Part shown: positions 14,101-26,400 of the stretch, piece by piece
How the letters are laid out: each line of letters starts with the position of its first letter
Numbering within the stretch: position 1 is the first letter of the stretch
NCBI RefSeq assembly: GCF_023053635.1
Contig: NC_086171.1
Coordinates: 46,665,538 to 46,729,537, forward strand
From: Elgaria multicarinata webbii
Taxonomy: Eukaryota; Chordata; Lepidosauria; Squamata; Anguidae
Direction of reading: 5' to 3'
DNA length: 64,000 bases
Made by a program: the position numbers and the translations under genes
Notes under the pieces: generated by a model
Databases searched by the model: none
The model's input: the letters and a program-made list of their open reading frames with translations, nothing else
What the model was told of the DNA's origin: nothing

Positions 14101-14528
14101 TGGCACACAGTTTGAGAATGAATGGCCTAATGTTTGGGGTGGTGGGGAAATCTTGATATCTAAACTCAATCTAACTTGTGCCTCTTACTTCTTATCCTAC
14201 TGCTTGTCACAGCAGCACATTTTCTGTAGCCTTCTTTTTATATGCAAACGTATTGACTTCTTTTGATCCTTCTTTTGATCCTTCTTTATGCAGTACTCTA
14301 AATGTAGTAACAGATCATGGGTGTTTCCAGATGGAGAGCTCCTGGTGCTACCAGTTAGAAGGCAATGTGCAGTACTTGAAGACTGCTATCATGTCTCTCC
14401 TCAATCTTCTCTTCTCAAGGCCAAACATGCCCAGTTCTTTCAGTGTCTGCTCATAAGGCTTTGTTTCCAGAGCCCTCATTATCCTTGTTGCCCTCCTCTG
14501 AACCCCCTTCAGCTTGTCTGGTATAAGG

Positions 14529-14594
<66 letters not shown>

Positions 14595-16362
14595 ATACCG
14601 CCCCATAGCAGAAGCTCTCTGGGTAGTTTACAAAAGTTAAAAAACAATGAACATTAAAAAGAGATATACAGAATTTAAAATCATAAAAAGCATAAAATAC
14701 AAACAAAAACAGACAATATCCACTTAAAAACAACTATTCTGGGGTCCGTTAAAAAACTCAGCATATGTTGTTAAATGCTATTAAATGCCTGGGAGAAGAG
14801 AAATGATCTCTTTACTTACAATACAGCTTTTCAACCAAATGTATGCATGCTGTGATAGTTCTATTTCACATTGTTTTTCTGCCATAGGTGTGTAGATCTG
14901 ACATTGAATTGTTTCAAATCTCTTAAAAATGAACTGTAACATTGACTTTATTTCCCTGGTTTTATAGCTTAATTGCACAACTGAAAGAAGAAAATAGATT
15001 GTTTTGACATAAAGCACACAAACAGTAACCATTTCAAAAACTGTCAGTCTTTATTTTGAAAACTTTGATGTGTCATGAAATTGATTCTGGGCTGATTTTG
15101 TGACAAGTACAGACATTCTTAAATTACATATGATATTACAGACAAAGAGAGAAAGGAGGGATGTCGGTTTTGTAGGACCTAACTAGACATGATATAAATT
15201 GCATGTAAGTGATGAATAAGCAGGTGCTGTTGTTGTTGTTTTTAAAAACACCTGCATAGCAGCTTTGGGGGAATGCAGGCAGGATCAGGACCACTATACA
15301 CAGGAAGGGCTTTTTAACTTGTGCCCTTTCTGCTGCAGTTCCAAAAATCACTATCCTGAAGCTGCTATTTGCATTGGGAGGAGTCCTCCAGTTGCCACCA
15401 ATACAAGTTTCCATTTAGGAATATTTAAATTGTAAAAATTGCACATTTATTAATTACATGTAATTATATAGCATCTACTTAGGCCTTTAGCTTCATGCAA
15501 AATAGGCACTAAAGCAAACCATGCAGATTTCACTATAAATGAGTGTTGTGAGTCCAACTATTTTGTTTCAGTTAGCATAGAGAACAAATTTCAGCCGAAG
15601 AGATGTTTGCTATATATATGACATTTGAAGTATGCAGAAGTTGCAGGGGCTGGGGGTTACTGGTTGAAGGTCATGCTGAAAAGTGATAAGGGTAAAAGAT
15701 ATCCAGGTATGAGCTAAGGAGGGGAAACAAAGAATGGATTTAGCAAAGTTCAGAGGGAGAGAATTATAGAGTAAAAGTCAATATTTGTGGCAAAATATCT
15801 AATTTGTCCTATATACTTTTAGGGCTATATGGAAGTGCAAAAGCATAAGAAAACTTGGTTTGAAGCACAAGATTTTTGTAGAGAAATTGGAGGCGACCTG
15901 GCTTCTATTCATAGTAATGAAGAGAACAATTTAGCAGAGGAATGGTGAGTTGAATAAAATGCTTATTCCATCTTAAAATAAAGGTCCACAATTTCATTAC
16001 TGGAATAACTGCATCCAGTTAGGTGATGATGATTTTTAAGAAAAATCAAACTATTTCTTGAATTATAAATTGGGATAAGTGCTCATAGCAGAAATATTAC
16101 TACTAAGAATAATGACAAAATAGATTTCACAAGTGAAATAAGATTCTCAGCAAAGTTTTGTCTTTGTTTTTAAAAGAACCTTATATTCAAGATTAACAGT
16201 GTGTTTTATGGCTCAAGCACCAAGTTGGCTTCAGACAACCACATTGGGAGCTACGTGCCGGCAGTGGGCAAGGCTATATCCAAAGTGGGTGGGACCATAT
16301 CCCAAAATGGACAGGGCCAACTCACTACTAGTATGTGCCCACCCCCCACTTGATTGCATAGG

Positions 16363-16444
<82 letters not shown>

Positions 16445-17802
16445 ACACATACACTATACATCTTTTCTCCTGAAACTTTCCCCCTCCCAGCTGCAATTGG
16501 GCATTTAAAAACCCTTCCTTGCCTGGTTGTAGCAATGGAGGGGTGATTTTTCAGAGGGAGGTTGCAGCACTGGAGAGGGGAATATTAGTCTTTCCCTCCC
16601 CCACCAGTGCTGTCCCCCTCCCCCGAAAATGCCCCCCACTGTATTTAGGCAAAATCACAGCCTCCCAGAATGGTAGAGTTGGAAGGGGGTTATAAGGCCA
16701 TTGAGACCAACCCCCTACTCAATGCAGGAATCCACCTTAATGTATAATCCATGAGATGGACACCTAGAAATCCGGGATTAACAAAGGAAGGCACAGATCT
16801 CACCAAAAGGTGATTTTCAATCTATTCAGTATAAAATATAAAAGCTCTTATTCTGGTTATTTTTGTATCCTACAATGAACATAGCAATATTAATTATCCA
16901 GGTCAAAATATGAACCTTTTAATACAAAAAGATTTGGAGGTTTTGTGGGCCTCTTGAAAACTATTTATAATATAGTCACACCTGAAGAACCAGTGACCCA
17001 ATGACTGGTTGAACTGGACGCAGAACAAAGGAGATATCTCACTCTGCTGGGTCAGCTTCTTTGGTTCCACCCCGTCATCATGCTCATTGGCTCAGCGGTC
17101 CCCTCTTGGAAAGGAGATGCTGCTGCTGTTGCAGCTTGTAGCTGCTCTTTACCAGCCTTTCTCCCTTCGCTGCTGGCCTGCTCATCCTCACAATGCATCA
17201 CTCCCCATTAAGAGGGGGAATTCGGCTTCTGCTTGGAATGGTACACCTGTTCTAGAAATCTCACACTGTAGTAAGATTTAAACAAACATACCAGTGAAAG
17301 ATGAATTATATTTTTCTGGAGAATATGAAGTTATTCATTATGCAAATATTATAACTATGAGTGCCATGAAATGCTTCTGCTTGTGTATTATCTGGACTCT
17401 ATTTTTTATTATATTCTAGGGGAAATAGAAAAAATGCCTGGATTGGTTTAAATTCTCTGGATCCCACCAAAGGAAGGATATGGAATGATGGGTCACCTGT
17501 AAGAAAATTATCAATACTAATATGCTGTTAATATAATTATTGTTACCCTTTTTTTAAAAAAATGTAATCTTGATATTCAAGTCCTCTTGCTCTAATTCTA
17601 ATCTTTGACAATATTTTAAATGTTTAGCAAGGGAAGTATGCAGTATTAAAGGCTTTAAAAATATGATTTGTATATCTGATCTGACTTGAACCTGAATGTT
17701 GAAGCGGAGTTGCCTGATGTTGTTGTTTATCCTATTTGATTTGGTTACTTTTATTAAGTTGCTCCTGTGGAGGCAGACAAGCTGTTTTGAAACTCACATT
17801 CA

Positions 17803-17837
<35 letters not shown>

Positions 17838-20800
17838 ATTTAATTTCTATACAGTCCAATAGCTGAAGCTCTCTGGATGGTTCACAAATATTACAGACCA
17901 TAAAATACAAGATAATAAAACACAGTATAAAATTTTAACATGCAAAATTTAAAATAAACAGCTGAGCAATTTCAAGAAAATACTAGACCTGATAAACACA
18001 GCTGGTATAAATGCTCCATGGTGTACCATTACAGCCTGGGAGTGGACTACAAATTCTAAGCTGGAGCCGAAAAGATGACAGGGATGGCGCCAGGCAAGTC
18101 TCACTGGAGGAGGGTGTTCTATAATTGGAGGGCCACCACTGAGAAGGCCCTCTTTCTTATGGCCACCTTATGAGCCTAGACTGCTTGTGGTAGGTCCTCA
18201 GTGGAAGACGCACATCATGGCCCTTTAACCCTTGCCTGTCTTAGCTGATCAAAATTATCCAGGGGGGGATCTGCACGTCGTACCCAGAGCGCTTCTATGC
18301 GACCCCAGTGCACCCTGAGAACGATCGTCTAACTTGCCTGTAAAAGAAACAAGGAAGAAGTGTCCTTGCCGCCGCCGCCGCCGCCCACCTCCCTCCTCGC
18401 CGACCGGCGAGGAGAGCTCGGCGGAAGAAAGCGGGGTGGAGAGCGGAAGAAGCTCTCCACCCCGCCTTCTTTCGCCGAGCTCTCCTCGCCGGCTGGCAAG
18501 GAGGGAGGTGGGTGGCGCCAGCGCTGGCAAGGACGCTTCTTCCTCGTTCCTTTTACTGGCAAGTTTGACGATCGTTTTCGGGGTGCACTGGGGTCGCATA
18601 GAAGCGCTCTGGGTACAACGTGCGGATCCCCTCCAGGAGGGGCTTGGCTTGTAACTTGACCGCTGTCATTAATTCCTCTTGTTGAGAATGTGGTGCCTCT
18701 TGCCTTATAACAAGCATTCATCCATGGAATGAACGGAACAGTGTCGTGGTACTGCACAGGCACACGTGGCACTGTGTGCAAATGAACTAGCATTGCCTAT
18801 ACTCTCAATGAACCACACTTCTGCCTTCTTTTGATGTGATCCCTGAAACGTCTCCCAAGAGGACGCTTTACACTGCTGCTGAAAATGTTCCCCCAAAAGG
18901 TCCCTTCCCCTTTGCCTTAGTGCTCCTGAAAATCAGTCCAATCCTATGTTTTGAACATATTAACCTGCTATATACTGACTCAGTCCATCTCTGCAGTGGA
19001 TTCAGATGAATTTGGATTTCTATGATTCCGGCGTTTTCTTAATTCTGTGGATTTACAAACCAGTTCCCCCCCCCTCCACTTTTGGAGGGTATTTGTGCTA
19101 ATTGCCATTAGTACTAATGCACATCACTGTAAGTAGAATGACATTCTGGTAAATAACATCAATGAGTGGATGATGGAACAAAAATGCCTGACAATCTGCA
19201 AAATACAAAATCCGTACATCTCTAATCTCACCTAATATTTTCTATTCTGACTGTGGAAATCTCTAGGAAATCTGAGCACCTCAGATCCTTTTAAAAGATG
19301 CTTCAGATTGAACTGGGGATGTTCTGTATAAAAAGCATGTGCTCTGTTTGCTAAGCAAAACGTAGGACTCAACATGAACTTCCCTGTGTCAATGCACAGG
19401 GCGTCTGCTATTTGGCAGTATAAAAATGTAATAAATAAATAAATAAATGCACGGAAACATGTCGCCTCTTTGCTTTAGTCTTGTGAGCTGGCTTTATTTA
19501 TACAATTAGACCAATACGTAAGTTTGCCCTGATCCTGGCCCAGTGTTTATAAAGATCAAGATCAAGATGTATGTACTGCTTTCCCCAGTGGCAACATAGT
19601 GAATGGGTAGGTGCAAGTCCAAAATGACCACTCATGTGAGTAATTTGCAAGGGCAGGAATTGGTTTATTTCTTTATGGTAACCTGTAACACCCACAAAGT
19701 TAATTTCTATATATGCATATGGAAACAAATATGGATACATATTTGTATATGTATATACATTTGTATATGTATATACATATGTATATGTATTTGTATATGT
19801 ATCTATAAGGACACTATTGTAAGTCTGTCTTCTCTCTGAATATTATAGCTGCTGATTTTTAGAAAGAAAAAGAGTAATAAATCTTTAATTCTTTTGTAGG
19901 TAGATTACGAACATCTGTTCCGTTGGTATTATTCCAACAATAATGAAGAACACTGCTCTGTACTGCATGCAGCTGGATTTTGGAAGCCTTTTAGATGTGA
20001 CCATGTCCATCCATGGATTTGTCAAATAAATCGAGGCAAGACTCCTTTCATTTACAACTGGTTCATTAAGTAAAAACCGCAGCTGCATCGTTTGCTGTAG
20101 TGCTTTTAAACTTGGCTTTTTGACATTGCCATGCTAGTTACCCTACTACCTTTTGAGAGGATGAAAAATAATCCCGATGTTAAGTGTTAAAGTCTTGCCT
20201 CATTATGAACACTGCAAAGTTTGAATTCGTGGACTTTGTATTATGATCTACTCAAATGTAAAGTATACCAGTTAGATGAGAAGGCATCTTGTGCCTTGAA
20301 GGCATGGTAAATACAGGCAAACACTGATTGTTCTTTCTTGTTTTGTTGTTTCTTGCATAACAGAAATGTTGTACACTGATAATAATGCTTTCTTTTCATT
20401 TTTATGAATTGCTATTTGCAATATGAAATAATGCAATGCTATAGATGGCACTTAGATATTTTATAACTAACATTTCTTTGGTTTTTCAGGTGTGCCCTTA
20501 AAACCAGAACCAAACAATACTTTTGGTATGTTGACTGATTTCATGTTTTGTTTCTTAAGAGTTACAATTTATATAATTTGTGTTAGAAACTCTGTATTAA
20601 ATGTTATCTCCTCCTCCTTCTTCTTCTTTTGCAGGATATTCTTTCAAAGAAATTGAAGATGGCTGGATTGTATATGAGAACAATGAGTACTACTTCAGTA
20701 ATGCAACACTTCCTGCAGAAAAATCTCGGGCATTCTGCAAGAAGCATGGTGGAGATCTTACTGTCATTGACGGTGAAAGTGAAAGAAAGTTTTTGCATAG

Positions 20801-23437
20801 ATATGTAAGGAATTTATGGAAAATACGTTTCCCTAACCGAATGTAACTGTGTTCAAAAAAAGAACCAGAGAAATTATCTGAGAACTGCCATTTCTGTGCC
20901 TACGAAATATTTTCTTCCAGAATCTAGAAGGACTTCTTCCAGGTGGCGGGACTTGGAATCAAGGCTCTGGCCCTTGAAGGAATCCCAGGAGGCCCCACAA
21001 CTCAGATTGGGTGCCCTGTGGGCTGGATTAGGCTCATCGGCTGGAGGTTCTGCATCAGATTAGATAGCTAGAACCAAGCAGTAATTAAGGAAGCTTACCT
21101 GAGCCTTTGTATCAATATATTTCCACTAGAGCATCAGATACTAAGAGGAAAGTGAGAATTGTTAATTCAAAAATGCATGACCCCTCCCAATAATGATCAT
21201 AGAACCAGACTTTATTCACAGCCACTGCAGTGTGCTTTTTCAGTATGCTGAAAACTGTTCCATATCATCAGGAATATGGTTCTACACACTTGTGGAAACA
21301 TTTGAATCTGCTTCCTAAGTAGATCCACCAGACTGTGTAGTATGTACCACCTTAATGCTACGTTTGCCAGGTGCTGCTAGTGATATGTCCAATTAAATGG
21401 GAAGGTAGTCCTATGTGGAGCCCTGACCAATTTTGGATGGCAACCATGCTATAGTAGAAATCTTCCAGAAATTAACGGAAGTAGGGTACAATGGCCTGGT
21501 TCACACATAATGCTAACCCATGGTTTATTTAAGCCATGGTTTGTTGTCCTATTCAGAGTTTGTTTGACAAATGATTGAATGAACTGTTTTATTTTCTCAA
21601 TCTCTGGATTGTATGTTTCTCTTCTCACTTACTGGCTCCCCCTCTGCATCCCAAATGCCTTTGTGGCACTGTAACACTGGTATATAGAGCGGTTAGGTTT
21701 TTTACCACTCTTGCCTGCTGCCACTGTAGCCTGGCAAAATAACCCATGAACAACCCACAGTTCTGAGTTTACACAAAAAGCAACCCAGAATTTAAACAAC
21801 CCAGAATGCAACCCATAATTAAACAATCCAGAATGCACAACACAACAGCAAACCATGGATTCTTCTAGGTGTTTCCTGTGCATCACACGTAAGGGCTCTG
21901 TGCTTGTGAGGAGCTGGCTCCATTCACTAATTCTAGCTATATAACAACTTATGTTTATTTCCCATTCTCCCTTTGTATTTTTTAGAGCATCTTTTATAGA
22001 ACTTCTATGCAGGACCCTTATATTGGTTTGATTTTGGGACTTGATAGAAAGTTTGGGTAAGTGAACAAAAAGAATAAAAAGGACACAAATTGTAATGTGA
22101 TTATAGTTAGTAATAAAATGTATATATGATTTTTGGAAGTGTGTGTATGTTGTGTTGTATTTATCAGAAACATGTTTAAGGTTCTTTATAATTCCTTTAT
22201 TCATAATTTTATTCATCCCAAATATTAAACCATTCATAATACAGATAAAAATAAAGAAGACATTTTGGTGCCTGAGACAGAAAATCCAAATGAAATCCCA
22301 TATAGTGGTCAAAATATATTAAATTATTAAATTAGCAATTTGCTCTTCTTAAATAACACGTCAGTCTTTAAAGATAATAGTTTTCCTCACCATTTTTGCT
22401 ATAGTATTTCAATTTTTCCTGTTAGACATTGTCAATGTTGCCAACATTTTTCTGGAATGGCTACTGTGCCTTTAACAATGGGATGAGAAAGACAGAAAAT
22501 CAACATTCAAAAATTTTCTCCGTCTGAAGTTCACTTGGATAAAAATGCAAACACACAAAAACACGTGTTGTAAATGTATGCATGGCTAATTGTGCTGCTC
22601 TGCCCAAAACTGTTGCATCATTTTCTTTAGCTGGATGGATGGCACTCCAGTGACCTATGAAGCCTGGGCCCCTGATGAACCCAACTTTGCAAATGATGAT
22701 GAAAACTGTGTGGTTATGTACCTCAGTACAGGCAAGTAGAATAAATATATATTTAAAAATATAGAATAACTGTCACACACTGGATTGATTCCAAATCGAG
22801 GCAAATAGAATAAATATATATTTTAAAAATTCCGTTCTTCCAAATGTTTATATTTGGGAGTGAAGCAAGGAATTAATTCATATAGAATAACTGCCGCACA
22901 CTGCATTGGTTCCCGATTGATACATACTTAGAGGAAACCCATTGCTTTCGATGGGACTTAAATTAGCCATGAGCCATTGATTTCGGTGGGATTGCACTAA
23001 GTATGACTCAATTTCAAACCAGCCTGCTGAATCTGTAGCCAGAATCACTATTCTACCCACATGCATATATTGAAAGGATGGAATAATCCATTCTTTTAAA
23101 ACACTTTGATTTTAAGTATTCCTTTGAGCATGACAGCTTATTAAAGTCTTTTGGTTTAAAGGCTACCAACACCATATTAAATGAACAAGACTGCAGAATG
23201 AGAAAGATCTTCGTAAATACTACACAGACTAGCAATTTAAAAGCTGTATATTTCTAATTTTAATATCTTTGAGACTTTCAGCAGAGAACTGCACCAAAAC
23301 CTCCTTACGTATCACTTTTATAGCTCACCTCTCCTCCAACATGGAACTTAAGGCAGTATACAATTATTTATTTATATATTTATTACATGTCATCTATAAC
23401 ATTCATCATGAACTGACCAGACCTAGCCCTAGTTAAC

Positions 23438-23481
<44 letters not shown>

Positions 23482-26400
23482 GAAAATAATATAATTGAAT
23501 TTTATTCAGCACTTTTTTATTTGGGGAGTAAAATAATATTATGTTGACAACATACCTTCTCTGTTCAGGCTTATGGAATGATGTAAATTGTGGTACTGAG
23601 ACGTGCTTCATCTGTGAAAGGCATAACAGCTCTGTCCGTCCTACTGTTGCTCCCACATCACCTGCACCTCAGGGAGGTTGCACTGAAGGTTGGCTTTTGT
23701 TTGATAACAAGGTAACTGATATTGTCGTTACAAATATCTCAGTATATCAGCTCTTTTTAGGTTTTAGTGCATGTACAATTAATGCTCCAGCATTCCTGAA
23801 TGTGCAGCGATTGCCCTCCATGTGCACAGTTCAATGCTCAGGGTTCTTTTTAGAGCTTACATCTGGTTGGGGAATGGAGCTCCACAGACAGACTTGCTTG
23901 GCATCCTTGTTATGCTTCCAAAATAAAGCTATAAAAGGGGATTCAAAAAAACGTTTTCATCATTCTTCTTTTCTTTTTATTTACATTGACATTTATTTAA
24001 TGACAATCTTAGAAAAAATTCCTATTCACAAAGGCAGTGTTTGGATTTCATGTCAACCATGAGCAAGCCAGGATAGCATATTAGTGCATGCAGCTCAATT
24101 GCTTCTGCTTGGCTACAGAAGCCAGGGAGTCTCCATCCCTGGCTTGAACTGAGGACTCTGGCTTTCTCTCTTTTGACAAGCCAAAGTTGCAACCCAAGAA
24201 CTAATCCTATATTACAGCCCTGGCTTGTCAGGGGATGGGCAAGCCAGAGCTCCTGGTTTGGTTGTAACACTAACCAAGGTAGGAATGTGGAGTCCCTGGC
24301 TTGTATGACCACTCCCACCGGCAGGAGAAGCCAAGTGGGAGAGATTGAGCTGCAGGTACTAGCATGTTGGCTCTCTCCTGGTAACTCAGATCAGGCCAAT
24401 GCCACTCAAGACATTTTGCTCCCAGAAGCAGAGCCATAGTACTACAGAGCCACACACACCTACCAAGGCCAGGACTTTAAAAGCTCTTGCTGCATGTTCC
24501 TGCCTTCACCAATTCCCTTTTCAAGGTACCACTCTGTTGCACAGCAGAGCTGGTCCTGGCTATATAAATTCCATAATTCCAAAATATTTAAAGATGATTA
24601 CATAACATAGAGAATACATTAAAACAGCATACATTTAAATGCCAGAAAATGTTATCTGGCAGTGGAAAACACTGATTTGCTAGAGCCTCACTAGTAGTGG
24701 GTTGCTTCTTAAGTTCTTAATTATCCAGATCTCCTATCCCAGTAAATTATCATCATGATGATTTTATTATTAATGATTTCATAACTGAGATTTCATGGAA
24801 TATTTCATTATTGACGTAATTTTGGAATCCCTCCCCCCAGTGCTTCCAGATATTTGGTTTTAATGAAAATGAGAGGAAAAACTGGACTGAAGCTCGTGCG
24901 GATTGCAGAAGTCGAGGAGGAAACCTGGCTAGTATACCAAGCAAGCCTGTTCAAGGTACAGTCACTCCTTTAAATCATTTTGCTCCAATATAAAGTTAAC
25001 TGTTTTAAAAGCCCAGGAGTCTCCAATCATTTTAACATTGTTCCATAGGAACTGCTGCATTGTGGCTCCTTCCCTTGCCGCCCAGGTAACATGAGAAACC
25101 CCAACCTACATGGGAGGAATGGAAAACAGGGACAATGTTGAGGCAGCCCACAACATGAGCTCCTTAAATGTGGCTCCAGGCTCCTCATTACTTAAGCAGA
25201 ATGAGAAGGGCAATACTGTAAAATGCATACGTTGGCTTCAGTTTGTCATATCTAAGCAGCTTGGCAATGGCAGAATGACTAAGGTCACAACCCTATGCAT
25301 GTTTAGACAGAGAAAAGTCCTAAACTCCCAGAATTCCCTAGATGGCCATGCTGGCTGGGGAATTCTGGGAGTTGTAGGACTTTGTTCCATCTAAACATGC
25401 ATAGGGTTGCACCCTAAGAGTGTCTCCATATGAGGCTGTTATTGTGCATTCTATCTGCCTTATTTACAGAATTTTATGGGGCGGTGGGGCGGCGGTGGTC
25501 CAGGCAATAATATTTCCCACATGTAACCCTCCTTAATTTTTCCACCAATCCTTTCATCTTTTCTTTTTCCATGCACAAAAAAGATTATAAAAAAATAAGG
25601 ATGAAAAGATGGAATAGTGGTATGATATCTTTAGGCCTGTAGCGCTGGGAGCTGTCTGTCTGGAACCATCCTAATTTGGCAAACTTCCTTGGCTTCTAAA
25701 ATGGAGTTTGTTTAAAGGTTTATTTTTGACGCGTCGAAACTTGCACTGCTACATCCCACTTCCCATATACTTATTTAGAGTGAAATCCATAGGAAGAGCC
25801 CTCATTCTATCCAAAACTCTGCTGGCAAGAGCGATTGCACCTTCCATTCCTCCTGAAACAAAAAATGTCAGCTAAATGGGTCCCCGATGGTGGGCAGCAA
25901 TGGAAAGGCTTTAGGACCCTGCAGCTCCTGACCTTTGCCCACTCCTCCCGTCGTCTTCCCTCCCTGCCCACCATCACACACCCTTTCCACCCTCCCCAAG
26001 CTCCTCCAAAGTGGCTGTTGTGACCTTGGAAGCGCAGCTGCTGTTGTGCTTTCCATGGCAGCTGCAGGGGGATGGAGGAAGGGGGGGAATGGCCCCGATT
26101 TCAGAGTCCCCCCTCCTGAGGTCATAGGAATGTCTGTGGCCTCGAGAGGGGAAAGCCAGCATCTCCTATGGTCCCTGGGACATTCTCCCAGGAACCATAG
26201 GATTGCTTTGCCCATTTATCTCTCTCTCTCTTCCTCCCTCCCTCTCTCTTTTTAAAAAAATACATATTATAAAATGCAAATACACCTTGGCAAATTTTGT
26301 TAGTCTAGTAACATTTTACAAAATTAGTAACTATTCTATTATATAGAATTAACAATGTGACTTTTGCTACTACATAATGTTTTTAGATACTTTTTTTTAA

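Larger units (their letters stand above)
12825..15822. other. Intron 12: L2 tails, CR1 fragment, TTA microsatellite
   Basis: An L2 tail lies at about 13068-13124 (GAGAGCTTCAGCTATTGGG, plus strand). A minus-strand CR1 fragment covers about 14330-14522. It is followed by a TTA microsatellite and a minus-strand L2 3' end (14530-14770). The rest, mainly 13125-14170 and 14771-15822, shows nothing recognised. Confidence 0.6.
17499..19899. other. Intron 14: L2 fragment, foldback, SINE, TATATG repeat
   Basis: In order: an ATC microsatellite (about 17806-17836) fused to a minus-strand L2 3' fragment (to about 18240), a GC-rich foldback (18259-18633), a minus-strand SINE (about 18950-19365), an L2 tail (about 19400-19446) and a TATATG-type repeat (19735-19805). 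The stretch 17499-17805 shows nothing. Confidence 0.6.

Noticed and set aside
14509-14733. Poly-Asn and poly-Leu ORFs
   Set aside because: Translations of the TTA microsatellite.
18255-18793. Several Arg/Ser/Pro-rich ORFs on both strands
   Set aside because: Products of the GC-rich foldback element at 18259-18633.
20036-20075. Downstream GT (AAGTAAAA) as donor for exon 15
   Set aside because: It would leave phase 2, which does not fit the phase-1 start of exon 16; the GC donor keeps the frame.
21629-22312. 227-codon ORF on the minus strand
   Set aside because: It runs antisense over MRC1-like exon 18 and a MITE, has Ile/Phe-rich composition from AT-rich DNA and no recognisable motif.
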